Below are positions 40,820 through 49,784 of a DNA stretch of 64,000 nucleotides, piece after piece (the first letter of the stretch is position 1; every line of letters begins with the position of its first letter). Source of the stretch: CAZMPJ01 sp964568455 (lineage in GTDB: Bacteria; Margulisbacteria; WOR-1; O2-12-FULL-45-9). Below the pieces are notes generated by a model. The model did not search any database. It saw nothing but the letters and a program-made list of their open reading frames with translations, and was not told where the DNA came from. The stretch lies in the NCBI GenBank assembly GCA_964568455.1, contig CAZMPJ010000001.1:186001-250000 (forward strand), given 5' to 3'. The position numbers were made by a program, and so were the translations under genes.

Positions 40820-42495
40820 AGCAAACAAAAATTAATAAAGATTGGACAGATAAAGCTGATCGCCGGCAAATAGTTGCTGCGGCGAATAAACTGGTTGACG
40901 ATCTTGTTTTTGATATTTATCAAGCTAAAATGCCGCTTCATACTCGCTGGCAGCTTACCACTAAGGAGATTGCTTTTTTATATCGTTTTCCGTTGCATGT
41001 AGCGACAAACTTGTTTGTTGAACGACTACTTAGGGTTTTATCTGCTGGTCAGGGAGCATATTCTCAAAAGATTAAGAAGAATATTTATTTTGCCACTACA
41101 GGTGAGGCAATATCAAATTATTATTATAACCAGTCAATTAATGATTCTTTATTGAGTAGCCTAAACAGTATTTTATTTGCTGAACCTAAATCAGATTCAG
41201 TGTCAGAATCTTCAGAAAAAGTCCGGGTATTCAAGAAAAATCATTGGCTAAAAGAAATTATCAGCTTTTTGCTTAAACGGGTTAATAATTTTCTGGTTAA
41301 ATTGCGCGCGCCAGAGGAGATTGCCGAGTATTCCAATTGGGCTAAACAAATTTTTTCACGCTCTAATCTTTATTTCTTTGATTATCAAGGATCATCTTTA
41401 TTGATTGATCAAGCTATGCGCCAATCAATTAAACAAACAGCTCGATCGGCATTTTTTAAAAGCAATCTAGATCAACCAAAATCTGACAGCTTAGCTGATC
41501 TTTATGCAGATTTTATTGATCATGTTTTGCCTCGGGCAATTGTTGAAGGACTGGCAGAGCGTTTTGCTCATCATGAAAAGTTATTGACTAAATGGCAACC
41601 CAAAACAGTTAACTCTTTTACAGGCTTTTGCTATAACGATAACTTTAAGATTTTTGCCTTGCTGGCTAAGAGAAAGGGAGCCTCGTTTGTGGGATACGCA
41701 CATGGCATTTCAAATTGTTTTGCTCCGGCCATAAAAAATTTAAATGAGTTGGCTTTCTTGAATTACTATTTTGCTTGGGGTAAAGAAGATGGCAATTGGT
41801 TGAAAGGTGATTACAATTTAAATGGATTAAAAATTAAATCTAGCGGCAGTGTTTATTTATCTTCACAACTAGAATGGCGCAAACAAAGTATTAATCCGAC
41901 AAAGATTCAATTGCTTTTCCCCTCAGGCCCGTTAATGCAATTTATGTCTGATTTAGAGGAAATTTCACCAGAAAAAAACTATCAACACAGACTAAAAATA
42001 ATTGAATTACTAGAAGAGCTCTGGCGCCGTTGGCCGGGACTTAAGGTTTTGTATAAGCCGTTTCTGGGTACCTATGCTGCTGACCCAATGAAGAAGATTA
42101 TTGAGAACAAGAACTACTTGGGTAAAATTGTCTTGCTAACGGATCACCCGGCTACGTTATATGACAAAGTAGATATTGTTCTTTGGGATACTATTAGCAC
42201 TGGGTTTGCCGAATCCGTTCAAGCGGGTGTGCCGACCTTGGTTTTTCATAATAGGTTTGAGTACGATCAATCGCTTCCTCTGGGACAAGCGATCAATCGG
42301 CAACTGGCTGATTGTGGAATGTTATTTTATGATGTTGAAGCAGGCTTACAAATGTTTTCCGGATTAGTTAAGGATTTGGCAGGCTTTGTCCAGAAAAGAG
42401 AGGCTGCTGTCAAACAATTCCAGATGGCTTTGGCTAGTCCAATAAGCAAAAAAGAGTTTAGGCATAAAAGAAGGGAACTACTAGCACAGAGATGA
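40816..42495 (+). CDS. Large GT-B-like transferase, LIC12162-like, paralogue 1
   Basis: A 559-residue soluble protein. The last 200 residues look like a GT-B C-terminal domain: LLFPSGPLMQFMSDLEE, LYKPFLGTYAADPMKKI, and VDIVLWDTISTGFAESVQAGVPTLVF, the last like the nucleotide-binding end of surface-polysaccharide transferases. The middle has a strand-turn-His pattern (KRKGASFVGYAHGIS). The overall form recalls the LIC12162-type transferases found in spirochaete nonulosonic loci; that match is from memory. It overlaps the FemAB-like gene by 4 bp. The copy at 54214 is of near-equal length and shares these motifs. Donor and acceptor are unknown. Confidence 0.65.
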   Translation: MKQTKINKDWTDKADRRQIVAAANKLVDDLVFDIYQAKMPLHTRWQLTTKEIAFLYRFPLHVATNLFVERLLRVLSAGQGAYSQKIKKNIYFATTGEAISNYYYNQSINDSLLSSLNSILFAEPKSDSVSESSEKVRVFKKNHWLKEIISFLLKRVNNFLVKLRAPEEIAEYSNWAKQIFSRSNLYFFDYQGSSLLIDQAMRQSIKQTARSAFFKSNLDQPKSDSLADLYADFIDHVLPRAIVEGLAERFAHHEKLLTKWQPKTVNSFTGFCYNDNFKIFALLAKRKGASFVGYAHGISNCFAPAIKNLNELAFLNYYFAWGKEDGNWLKGDYNLNGLKIKSSGSVYLSSQLEWRKQSINPTKIQLLFPSGPLMQFMSDLEEISPEKNYQHRLKIIELLEELWRRWPGLKVLYKPFLGTYAADPMKKIIENKNYLGKIVLLTDHPATLYDKVDIVLWDTISTGFAESVQAGVPTLVFHNRFEYDQSLPLGQAINRQLADCGMLFYDVEAGLQMFSGLVKDLAGFVQKREAAVKQFQMALASPISKKEFRHKRRELLAQR

Positions 42496-43271
42496 AAATT
42501 GGTATAAAAGTATTTTCAAAAAACATTGAAGCGATTAAAGTCATTAAACAATACTATGCCCAAGGTTTGTTTGATTATATTGAGTTGATGGCTTTACCTA
42601 ATAGCTATAAACGCTGTATAAAATATTGGCGACAGCTTAACATTCCATTTGTTGTCCATGCGCCTCACGGCATGTTTGGTTTTAACCTGGCTGATAAGAA
42701 ATCACGCAAAAGAAACAAAAAGATGCTTGCCGAAACATTACGTTATGCTGATGCGCTTGAGGCTAGCTGGGTTATTATTCATCCAGGTTTGGCTGGGAGA
42801 CTGGCTGAGTCAATAAGCCAAATTAAGGCTTTTAGGCAGAAAAAAAGGTTGGTGATAGAAAATATGCCTTTTATTTCTTTGTTACAGACTAAATGCCTTG
42901 GTCATTCATCAGAAGAGATAAAAAAGATAATTAATCAGGCAGGTTTGGGTTTTTGCCTGGATGTTGTCCATGCGGCAAAGGCTGCTTTTGCAGAGGGAGA
43001 ACCTTACCTTGATTATCTAAACAATTTTTTGCGGTTAAAACCAAAAATGATTCATTTATGTGATTGCACCTTGACCGGGTGTTATGATCAGCATCTAAAT
43101 TTGGGGCAGGGGGAGATTGATTTTAAAGAAGTTGCTCGGCTGATTACTAAATACACTCCCCAGGCTTGGATTACTTTAGAGGTGCCGGATAAATCTTACA
43201 TTAAATTCAAAGCTTTTAAGCGTGATCGTTTAATGCTGCTGAAATATTTTAAGAGGATAAAAAAGTCATGA
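42492..43271 (+). CDS. Sugar isomerase/endonuclease IV-like TIM barrel
   Basis: The 259-residue protein shows the metal-site strands of the AP-endonuclease-2/xylose-isomerase-like family in order: VVHAPHGMFGF, WVIIHPGLAG, LVIENMPF, GFCLDVVHAAKA, MIHLCDCT...DQHLNLGQGEIDF and WITLEVP. The His, Glu and Asp residues form a tri-metal or two-metal site. In a glycan locus it is more probably a sugar-phosphate isomerase/epimerase than a DNA-repair enzyme. It overlaps both neighbours by 4 bp. Its substrate is unknown. Confidence 0.82.
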   Translation: MKIGIKVFSKNIEAIKVIKQYYAQGLFDYIELMALPNSYKRCIKYWRQLNIPFVVHAPHGMFGFNLADKKSRKRNKKMLAETLRYADALEASWVIIHPGLAGRLAESISQIKAFRQKKRLVIENMPFISLLQTKCLGHSSEEIKKIINQAGLGFCLDVVHAAKAAFAEGEPYLDYLNNFLRLKPKMIHLCDCTLTGCYDQHLNLGQGEIDFKEVARLITKYTPQAWITLEVPDKSYIKFKAFKRDRLMLLKYFKRIKKS

Positions 43272-44068
43272 AGATTTTGCTGACTGGAGCTGATGGATTT
43301 GTTGGTAAGCAATTGTTTGCCACACTTATTGCTCAAGGGCATGAGGTTATTCCTATGGTCTTGCATAAACAGGGTTTTAAAAATGAAGTTGTGGCTGATT
43401 TTAGACATCAAGATTTTGTTGCTCGTTTGAATTCGATCCCTCAAGTTGAGGCCATTATCCACTTTGGCGCATTGGTTGATTTTGCTGCCTCTGCTGATGA
43501 TTTGTATGCTCCAAATGTTCTAGCAACGGAGCTCATGGTTAAGAAGGCCTTAGCTGATAAGTCATATTTAATTTTTGCTTCCAGTATCTCTGTGGAAAAC
43601 CCAAATACTCCATATGGTCAAAGTAAGTTGTTGGCTGAAAAGTTAATTCAAAATTCGGGAGCAAAGTATTTAATTCTCAGAATATCTGGGGTCTATGGAA
43701 ATAATGGACCAAAACACTTAGGGATTAATAAAGCAATTGATGAAGCAATTAAGGGGCAGGTTCCTACTCTGATTGGTAATGGACAAGGGAAAAGGAATTA
43801 TATTTACGTGGGAGATTTAGCAATCTTAGTATCTCAAGCACTCAACAAGAAGCCACATGGCATTCATTATGTTGGTGGGCCAAAACATATTTCTATAGTG
43901 TCAATGCTTGAAGATATCTGTGCTGTGTTTTTGCCGGGGAAGTCTATTTTAAGAAAAGAAACTGAAAAAGTTGGTGGAGATTTAATTCTTAAGCCTTCAT
44001 CGGATCTGGTTAGGGCTCGAGAATTCAAAGAAACCTTATTAGCGATTAAAAAGGAGATAACAGAGTGA
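43268..44068 (+). CDS. NAD(P)-dependent epimerase/reductase (short extended SDR)
   Basis: The 266-residue SDR starts ILLTGADGFVGKQLF (GxxGxxG at about 7-13). HFGALVDFAAS marks the NAD site, FASSISV the Ser and TPYGQSKLLAEKL the Tyr-x3-Lys; GNGQGKRNYIYVGDLA and GIHYVGGPKHISI follow. It is shorter than typical nucleotide-sugar epimerases (about 310) but appears complete. It sits between the TIM-barrel protein and a phosphoesterase, overlapping each by 4 bp. The substrate is unassigned. Confidence 0.83.
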   Translation: MKILLTGADGFVGKQLFATLIAQGHEVIPMVLHKQGFKNEVVADFRHQDFVARLNSIPQVEAIIHFGALVDFAASADDLYAPNVLATELMVKKALADKSYLIFASSISVENPNTPYGQSKLLAEKLIQNSGAKYLILRISGVYGNNGPKHLGINKAIDEAIKGQVPTLIGNGQGKRNYIYVGDLAILVSQALNKKPHGIHYVGGPKHISIVSMLEDICAVFLPGKSILRKETEKVGGDLILKPSSDLVRAREFKETLLAIKKEITE

Positions 44069-44790
44069 AAATAGCCGTTTTGGCTGATATTCACGGAAAC
44101 CTAGCTGCTTTACAGGCTGTCTTGGCCGAAGTTGATCGTTTGTCGATTAACAAGTTGCTAATTGCTGGTGATTTTGTTGGTTATTATTATCAACCACAAA
44201 AGGTTTTAGCTGCTTTGGCTAAGTATGATGTTGTTGCGGTAAAAGGTAATCATGAAACATTTTTACCAGCCTACTCAAAATTGAGTTCTCAAGAAAAGAA
44301 AGTTTTTTGTTCTAAATATGGCAGCGCGATTGAGAAAGCCTTACAAGAATTAAATACTCAGTCGATTTCCTGGCTATTGAATCTTCCGGCTAAATTGGAA
44401 ATTAAATTGTCTGGCAAGAAAGTTGTTTTATGTCATGGATCTCCCTTTGATCCTGATGAATATATTTATCCAGATGCAGGAGAAGAAAAATTTGCTCAAT
44501 TAGCAAACCTTGGTGCTGATCTTATTGTTATGGGACATACTCACTATCCAATGGTAAAAAAGATTGGGCAAACAATAATTCTTAATCCTGGTTCTGTGGG
44601 GCAGCCGCGCCAGGGGCAACCAGGCGCAAATTGGGCCATACTTGATGATCAGACGCTTGAGATTGAACTTTGCCAGACTAACTATGATCTTGGTTCAGTA
44701 GAGAAAGAAGTTGCGCAGTATGATCCTGAAGTCGCTTATCTAGCCAGTATTTTAAGACGAGGAGGGGTGAAAGATGATGCCAAAATCTAA
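44065..44790 (+). CDS. Metallophosphoesterase (YfcE/MJ0936-like)
   Basis: The start is GTG with AAGGAG eight bases upstream. All calcineurin-type metal motifs are present in the 241 residues: AVLADIHGNLAAL (D-x-H), IAGDFVGYY (GD), VKGNHETF (GNHE), LCHGSPFD, and MGHTHYPMV (GHTH), then LNPGSVGQPRQGQPG. Relatives are small phosphodiesterases/phosphatases acting on nucleotides or sugar phosphates. In this row of sugar genes it may release phosphate from a sugar intermediate, a suggestion from position only. Confidence 0.88.
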   Translation: MKIAVLADIHGNLAALQAVLAEVDRLSINKLLIAGDFVGYYYQPQKVLAALAKYDVVAVKGNHETFLPAYSKLSSQEKKVFCSKYGSAIEKALQELNTQSISWLLNLPAKLEIKLSGKKVVLCHGSPFDPDEYIYPDAGEEKFAQLANLGADLIVMGHTHYPMVKKIGQTIILNPGSVGQPRQGQPGANWAILDDQTLEIELCQTNYDLGSVEKEVAQYDPEVAYLASILRRGGVKDDAKI

Positions 44791-45736
44791 TATTTTATTA
44801 ACCGCCGTTGGTGGGGATATAGGGCAATCAGTTATTCAATGTTTGCAGGATACAACTTATTCTGACCGACTCTATGGTTGTGATATTGATAAGTATGCTG
44901 CAGGGCAATCTATGGTGAAAGGTTTTGCAACAGTGCCATCCTTGGCTGATCAAGATGCATATAAGAAATGTATAACTAAGCTAGTAGAGGATTATCAATT
45001 AGGGATTATTTTGCCACTTAGTGAAAGAGAAATTACCTTTTTTGCTGCGGAGAAAGAATATTTCAAATCTTTAGGTGTGAATGTTTTAACGCATGACCTG
45101 AATACATTAAACATTCTTTTGGACAAGTTGGGTACGATTGACTTGCTGAACGCGGAAAGTATTATGGTTCCGCAAACTATTCCTTTGTCAAAATATTCTG
45201 GTGAATTTTCTTTTCCTCTTTATTTAAAAGCTAGAAAAGGACATGGTGGTAAGCAGGCGCTAAAAATTAATGACCAAGCAGAATTTGATTATTATGCTAA
45301 GAAATATCCCGATTGGTTGGTTCAAGAAATGATTGGTCACCCAGATGAGGAATATACTGTGGGAGTTTTCTTTGATGGCCAAACAGTCAATTCAATCGCT
45401 TTCAAGAGAAAATTAGGTTATGGCAGCATGACCAAATTTGCCCAATTAGTAAACGATCCAGAATTAACTAACCTGGTAGAAAAGATTGCCAGAATTGTTA
45501 ACTCCGTTGGCTCAATTAATATCCAATTGCGCAAAGATTCTCGTGGCTATTTTGTTTTTGAGATCAATCCACGGTTATCTAGCACTGTTTATTTTCGGCA
45601 TCATTTTGGTTTTCAGGATGCTAAATGGTGGCTAGATCTTGTACAGGGTAAGAAAATTGTTTACCAGCCAAAATTTAAATCTGGCATTGGAATAAGAACA
45701 GTTGGTTCCGTATTTTTTGAAATGGAACAGGAGTAA
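44774..45736 (+). CDS. ATP-grasp ligase
   Basis: Two adjacent ATGs (44774, 44777) share a GGAGGGG site. The 320-residue protein has a pre-ATP-grasp Rossmann start (NILLTAVGGDIGQSVIQCL) and then ATP-grasp features: FPLYLKARKGHGGKQALKI (ATP-binding Lys), WLVQEMIGHPDEEYTVGVFFDG, and metal-binding FVFEINPRLSST. The fold is that of carbamoyl-phosphate-synthase-like ligases, which join a carboxylate to an amine or thiol. With amino-sugar genes around it, an amide link between an amino acid and a sugar is one possibility. It overlaps the phosphoesterase gene by 17 bp. Confidence 0.85.
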   Translation: MMPKSNILLTAVGGDIGQSVIQCLQDTTYSDRLYGCDIDKYAAGQSMVKGFATVPSLADQDAYKKCITKLVEDYQLGIILPLSEREITFFAAEKEYFKSLGVNVLTHDLNTLNILLDKLGTIDLLNAESIMVPQTIPLSKYSGEFSFPLYLKARKGHGGKQALKINDQAEFDYYAKKYPDWLVQEMIGHPDEEYTVGVFFDGQTVNSIAFKRKLGYGSMTKFAQLVNDPELTNLVEKIARIVNSVGSINIQLRKDSRGYFVFEINPRLSSTVYFRHHFGFQDAKWWLDLVQGKKIVYQPKFKSGIGIRTVGSVFFEMEQE

Positions 45737-45737
45737 G

Positions 45738-46808
45738 ATGGCGAAACAAAAAACAATCAAAATAGGTAAGCGTAAAATTGGTTTTAACCAGCCGCCGTTT
45801 GTTATTGCTGAGATGTCTGGTAACCATAATCAGTCTCTTGAACGAGCGTTAGCTTTAGTTGAGGCGGCGGCAAAAGCCGGAGCTAATGCTTTAAAGGTTC
45901 AAACCTATACGGCGGATACGATGACTTTAAATGTTAAGCAGAAAGAATTTTTTGTCAATGATCCCGCTAGTCTTTGGCATGGTAAATCTTTATATCAATT
46001 ATACCAGCAAGCGGCACTGCCTTGGGATTGGCATCAGCCAATTTTTAAACGTTGTCGAGAGTTAGGTTTGATTTGTTTTAGCACGCCTTTTGATGAAACA
46101 GCCGTAGACTTTTTGGAATCATTAAAGGTTCCTTGCTATAAGATTGCCTCGTTTGAAAATACCGATATTGCTCTGATCAGAAAGGTTGCGTCCACGGGGA
46201 AACCTTTAATTATTTCTAGTGGAATGGCAACAGAAAAAGAGCTTAAAGAAAGTTTAGCCGCAGCTCGTAAGGCGGGCTGTAAAGATATTATTTTGCTAAA
46301 GTGCACCAGTGCGTATCCTTCTGATCCTAAAGAGGCGAACCTGTTAACCATTCCAGATATGGCCAAGCGTTTTAATTGTGTGGTTGGTCTTTCTGATCAT
46401 ACGATGGGAGTTGGAGTATCTTTGGCGAGTGTGGCCTTGGGTGCTTCAGTAATTGAAAAACATTTTACTTTAGATCGGAAAGATGGCGGAGTTGATTCGG
46501 CTTTTTCGCTTGAGCCTGCTGAACTAGCTATTTTGGTAAACGAAGTTAAAAAGACCTGGCAAGCTTTGGGAAAAGTTAATTATCAGCCAACTAAGGCGGA
46601 AAAGAAATCTTTATCCTTTCGTCGTTCTCTTTATGCGGTTAAGGATATTCATAATGGAGAAAAATTCAACAAAGATAATTTAAGAGCAATTAGACCGGGT
46701 TATGGGTTGCCACCCAAGCATTTAAAAGAATTATTGGGCCAACGAGTAAAACATAATATTAAAAGAGGGGAGCCAATCAATTGGAGCATGATCAAAAAGA
46801 CAAAATAG
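45738..46808 (+). CDS. pseI: Pseudaminic-acid synthase (NeuB family), PseI-like
   Basis: It condenses phosphoenolpyruvate with a 6-deoxy-diaminohexose to give a nonulosonic acid. The ATG lies one base after the previous stop, giving 356 residues. IAEMSGNHNQSLERAL, ALKVQTYTADTMTLN, CFSTPFDETAVDFLESL, YKIASFENTDI and SDHTMGVGVSLASVALGASVIEKHFTL are PseI-like. A C-terminal SAF domain has FRRSLYAVKDIHNGEKF. There is no cupin, unlike the paralogue at 5238. PseI is chosen over NeuB or LegI because pseB and pseC lie upstream and TYTADTM is the PseI form. Confidence 0.88.
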   Translation: MAKQKTIKIGKRKIGFNQPPFVIAEMSGNHNQSLERALALVEAAAKAGANALKVQTYTADTMTLNVKQKEFFVNDPASLWHGKSLYQLYQQAALPWDWHQPIFKRCRELGLICFSTPFDETAVDFLESLKVPCYKIASFENTDIALIRKVASTGKPLIISSGMATEKELKESLAAARKAGCKDIILLKCTSAYPSDPKEANLLTIPDMAKRFNCVVGLSDHTMGVGVSLASVALGASVIEKHFTLDRKDGGVDSAFSLEPAELAILVNEVKKTWQALGKVNYQPTKAEKKSLSFRRSLYAVKDIHNGEKFNKDNLRAIRPGYGLPPKHLKELLGQRVKHNIKRGEPINWSMIKKTK

Positions 46809-47533
46809 TAGCCACTGTAGAAGTCAGAATGACATCCAGCCGCTTGCCTGGCAAGCCGTTGCTTTTGGCGAATAATCAGCCAATGCTTAAACATTTGGTT
46901 GAGCGGTTAAAACGAGTTTCCTCAATTGACGAAATTATTTTGGCTACAACGGTTAATGCAGCAGATGATCCGTTGGTCGCTTTTGCCCGGGATAATGGCA
47001 TCGGCTTTTATCGTGGTAGCGAGGATGACGTGATGGACCGAGTAATCAAAACTGCAGAATCAGCTCAGGCTGATATTGTGGTAGAAATAACTGGAGATTG
47101 CCCAATTATTGATCCAACAATTGTGGAACAAACGATCCAATTATTTTTAGCTAATGACTGTGATTATGCTAGCAATGGTCATGTTCGCAGTTATCCGGAT
47201 GGAATGGATACCCAAGTTTTTCGATTAGCGACTTTAAAAAAATCATATGCCATGACAAAGACCGAACTAGAGCGTGAGCATGTAACCCTACAAATTAGAA
47301 ATAATCCAAAACTTTTTAGACAGCAGCATTTAATTGCTCCGCCCGAACTTCATTGGCCGGAACTGGGATTGACCCTTGATGAAAAGGACGATTATTTGTT
47401 GTTAAAGAAAATAATTGAACATTTTGGTGATAATAATCCGTTCTTTACATGTAGTGAGGTTATTCAATTATTAAAAGATAATTCCGATTGGTTGGATATT
47501 AATAAACATGTTAAAAGGAAAGGTGACACATGA
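46781..47533 (+). CDS. SpsF/PseF-like cytidylyltransferase, second copy
   Basis: The start is TTG inside the end of pseI, with GAGGGGAG nine bases upstream and no in-frame ATG before the conserved region. The 250 residues show ATVEVRMTSSRLPGKPLLL, FYRGSEDDVMDRVIKTA, VEITGDCPIIDPTIVEQTI and DYASNGHVRSYPDGMDTQVF, the same order as the copy at 36245. Coupling to pseI by a 28-bp overlap makes it the better candidate for CMP-activation of that synthase's product. The two copies differ throughout, so they are not a recent duplication. Confidence 0.85.
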   Translation: MEHDQKDKIVATVEVRMTSSRLPGKPLLLANNQPMLKHLVERLKRVSSIDEIILATTVNAADDPLVAFARDNGIGFYRGSEDDVMDRVIKTAESAQADIVVEITGDCPIIDPTIVEQTIQLFLANDCDYASNGHVRSYPDGMDTQVFRLATLKKSYAMTKTELEREHVTLQIRNNPKLFRQQHLIAPPELHWPELGLTLDEKDDYLLLKKIIEHFGDNNPFFTCSEVIQLLKDNSDWLDINKHVKRKGDT

Positions 47534-48504
47534 AAAAATTGCGCGCTGCGGTAATTGGTTTAGGCCAAATTGGTATGGGTTATGATTACTCGCAAACTGA
47601 CAACCAAATTATTGCCAGTCATGCTAGTGCTTTTCATTATCATCCAGCTTATCAATTGGTTGGTGGGGTAGACTCTGATGAAGAACAAAGAAAAGCTTTT
47701 ACTAAAAAGTATTCCCAGCCAGCTTTTTCTAGTGTAGCTGAGTTAATGGAAAAAGCAAAACCAGAGGTTGTTGCTGTTGCTGTGCCAACAAAGCTTCATT
47801 CGAAGGTCTTTTCACAAGTTATAACTGCTAAGCCCAAAGCGATTATTTGTGAAAAACCAATTGCAGCTGATTTAGATTCGGCTAAAAAAATGACGCAGGC
47901 AGCAGACTGTCCGGTCTTGGTAAATTATCCTCGCCGTTTTGAGCCGGGAGCTAAAGGATTAAGAGAATTAATAAAGTCAGACTTGTTTGGAGAAATCTAT
48001 AAGGGAGTTGTTTTTTATAGCAAGGGAATATTAAACAATGGCTCGCATTATATTGACCTTTTATTGTGGTTATTGGGTGAAGTGACAGAGATTAAAGTTT
48101 TAGCTAATGGCAGAAAGATTAATGATTATGATTCAGAGCCTGATGTAATGATCAGGTTTGGTAAGGCTGCCGTCTATTTCCTAGCTTGTCAAGAAGAGAG
48201 TTTTTCTGTAATCGACCTAGAATTGATTGGAACTAAGGGTAAAATTGATTATAAGAATTTTGGCGCTACAATTAAATACCAAACTACTCAGCCTGATCCT
48301 GTCTATCCAGGATATACCATTTTAGCTGGCAACGAGAAATCAATAAAAACAGATCTTAACCGTTCTCAGTGGTATGTAGCACAAGATTTAGCTGACTATT
48401 TGACTGGAAAAACAACTGATCTTGTTTCTTCGATGCCAAGTGCCTTAAAAACCATGGAAGTAATAGATGAAATATTTAAACAAAGAAAAAAAGGAGTTAG
48501 TTGA
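47530..48504 (+). CDS. Gfo/Idh/MocA-family oxidoreductase
   Basis: The 324-residue protein has an N-terminal NAD fold (AAVIGLGQIGMGYDYS) and then VAVAVPTKLHSKVF. The catalytic-region ICEKPIAADL has the family Lys of E-K-P, and GSHYIDLLLWLLGEV carries the conserved H...D. It would oxidise or reduce a sugar or nucleotide-sugar hydroxyl/ketone. It overlaps the cytidylyltransferase gene by 4 bp and the DegT gene by one base. Oxidoreductase plus aminotransferase is the usual pair for making an amino sugar at a ring carbon. Confidence 0.88.
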   Translation: MKKLRAAVIGLGQIGMGYDYSQTDNQIIASHASAFHYHPAYQLVGGVDSDEEQRKAFTKKYSQPAFSSVAELMEKAKPEVVAVAVPTKLHSKVFSQVITAKPKAIICEKPIAADLDSAKKMTQAADCPVLVNYPRRFEPGAKGLRELIKSDLFGEIYKGVVFYSKGILNNGSHYIDLLLWLLGEVTEIKVLANGRKINDYDSEPDVMIRFGKAAVYFLACQEESFSVIDLELIGTKGKIDYKNFGATIKYQTTQPDPVYPGYTILAGNEKSIKTDLNRSQWYVAQDLADYLTGKTTDLVSSMPSALKTMEVIDEIFKQRKKGVS

Positions 48505-49784
48505 TGAAAGAAAAATTAGCTTTGTTTGGTGGACCAAAAACAATTGACCAGGAATTACCACTTTATAATTCGATTGGCCAGGAAGAAGTGGCGGCTGCCA
48601 AAGCAGTTATTGAAACTGGGGTGCTTTCTAGATTTTTAGGTTGTTGGGAACCGGATTTTTTTGGTGGTGACAAAGTTAAGGAGTTTGAGGAAAAATGGGC
48701 CAAAGATTTTAAAGTTAAACATGCGATTTCCGTTAACTCAAATACTTCTGGTTTAATGGCTGCAATCGGTGCGATTGGAATTGAGCCGGGTGACGAAGTG
48801 ATTGTTAGCCCTTGGACAATGTCAGCTTCGGCTACGGCAATATTAGTTTGGAACGCGATTCCTGTTTTTGCTGATATTGAACCAGAAACCTTTAACCTTG
48901 ACCCAAAATCTATTGAGAAAAATATCACTCCATATACTAAGGCTATAATGGTGACAGATATTTTTGGTCAAGCTGCCCAATTAGATGAGATTATGGCAAT
49001 TGCTAAAAAACATAATTTAAAAGTGATAGAAGACAGCGCTCAGGCTCCGGGAGCCATTTATAAGGGCAAAGCTGTTGGGACTATTGCCGACATTGGGGTA
49101 TACAGTCTGAACTATCATAAACATATTCATACTGGTGAAGGTGGGATGTGTGTGACAAATGATGAGAAATTGGCCGAAAGAATGCAATTAATTCGCAACC
49201 ATGCGGAAGTGGCGGCCGAGGGTAAGGGAGTGACTGATTTTACTAATTTGTTGGGTTTTAACTTCCGTTTAACTGAGCCGCAAGCTGCCATAGGGATTGA
49301 ACAGTTGAAAAAGTTAGAAAAACTGATCAAAGGACGAATTGCGGTGGCTGATAAATTAACTGCTGGCTTAAAAGGTTTAAAGGGATTAAGACTTCCTGTT
49401 GTGATGGATGATTGTTTTCATGTTTATTATGTCTATCCTTTAATTCTTGATTTGGCCGAATTAAAAGTTGATCGGAAGAAGATTGTTGAAGCTTTAACCG
49501 CTGAGGGAGTTCCAAATATTGGACAGGGCTATCAACTTCTTTATCAGTTACCTCTATATCAAAAAAGAATTGCTTATGGAAAAAGCGGTTTTCCTTGGAC
49601 TGGTGGGATTTACAAAGGCAAGGTTAGCTATGCTAAAGGTATTTGTCCGGTTGCAGAACAACTTCATTTTTCGTCTTACATGGGCTTAGACCTCTGTGTC
49701 AATAATTATCAGTCTGCGGAAATTGATTTAGTAATCAAGGCGTTTAAGAAAGTTTGGGCCAATCTGGAGGAGTTAAAAGCTTGA
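48504..49784 (+). CDS. DegT/DnrJ/EryC1 aminotransferase
   Basis: The ATG at 48504 follows AAGGAG at a good distance; the TTG three bases earlier is not needed. The 426 residues show LALFGGPKTIDQELPLY at the start, SNTSGLMAAIGAIGIEPGDEV, WTMSASATAILVW and EDSAQAPGAIYKG. The PLP lysine K206 is in LNYHKHIHTGEGG, so it is catalytically complete, unlike the homologue at 29474. It probably aminates the keto sugar made by the adjacent Gfo/Idh enzyme. An insert-rich C-terminal third (PLYQKRIAYGKSG) makes it a little longer than usual. Confidence 0.9.
   Translation: MKEKLALFGGPKTIDQELPLYNSIGQEEVAAAKAVIETGVLSRFLGCWEPDFFGGDKVKEFEEKWAKDFKVKHAISVNSNTSGLMAAIGAIGIEPGDEVIVSPWTMSASATAILVWNAIPVFADIEPETFNLDPKSIEKNITPYTKAIMVTDIFGQAAQLDEIMAIAKKHNLKVIEDSAQAPGAIYKGKAVGTIADIGVYSLNYHKHIHTGEGGMCVTNDEKLAERMQLIRNHAEVAAEGKGVTDFTNLLGFNFRLTEPQAAIGIEQLKKLEKLIKGRIAVADKLTAGLKGLKGLRLPVVMDDCFHVYYVYPLILDLAELKVDRKKIVEALTAEGVPNIGQGYQLLYQLPLYQKRIAYGKSGFPWTGGIYKGKVSYAKGICPVAEQLHFSSYMGLDLCVNNYQSAEIDLVIKAFKKVWANLEELKA

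Noticed and set aside
48563..48928. Open 121-codon frame opposite the DegT aminotransferase gene
   Set aside because: It mirrors a well-supported gene, has no ribosome site or family resemblance, and its residue mix is that of an antisense shadow.
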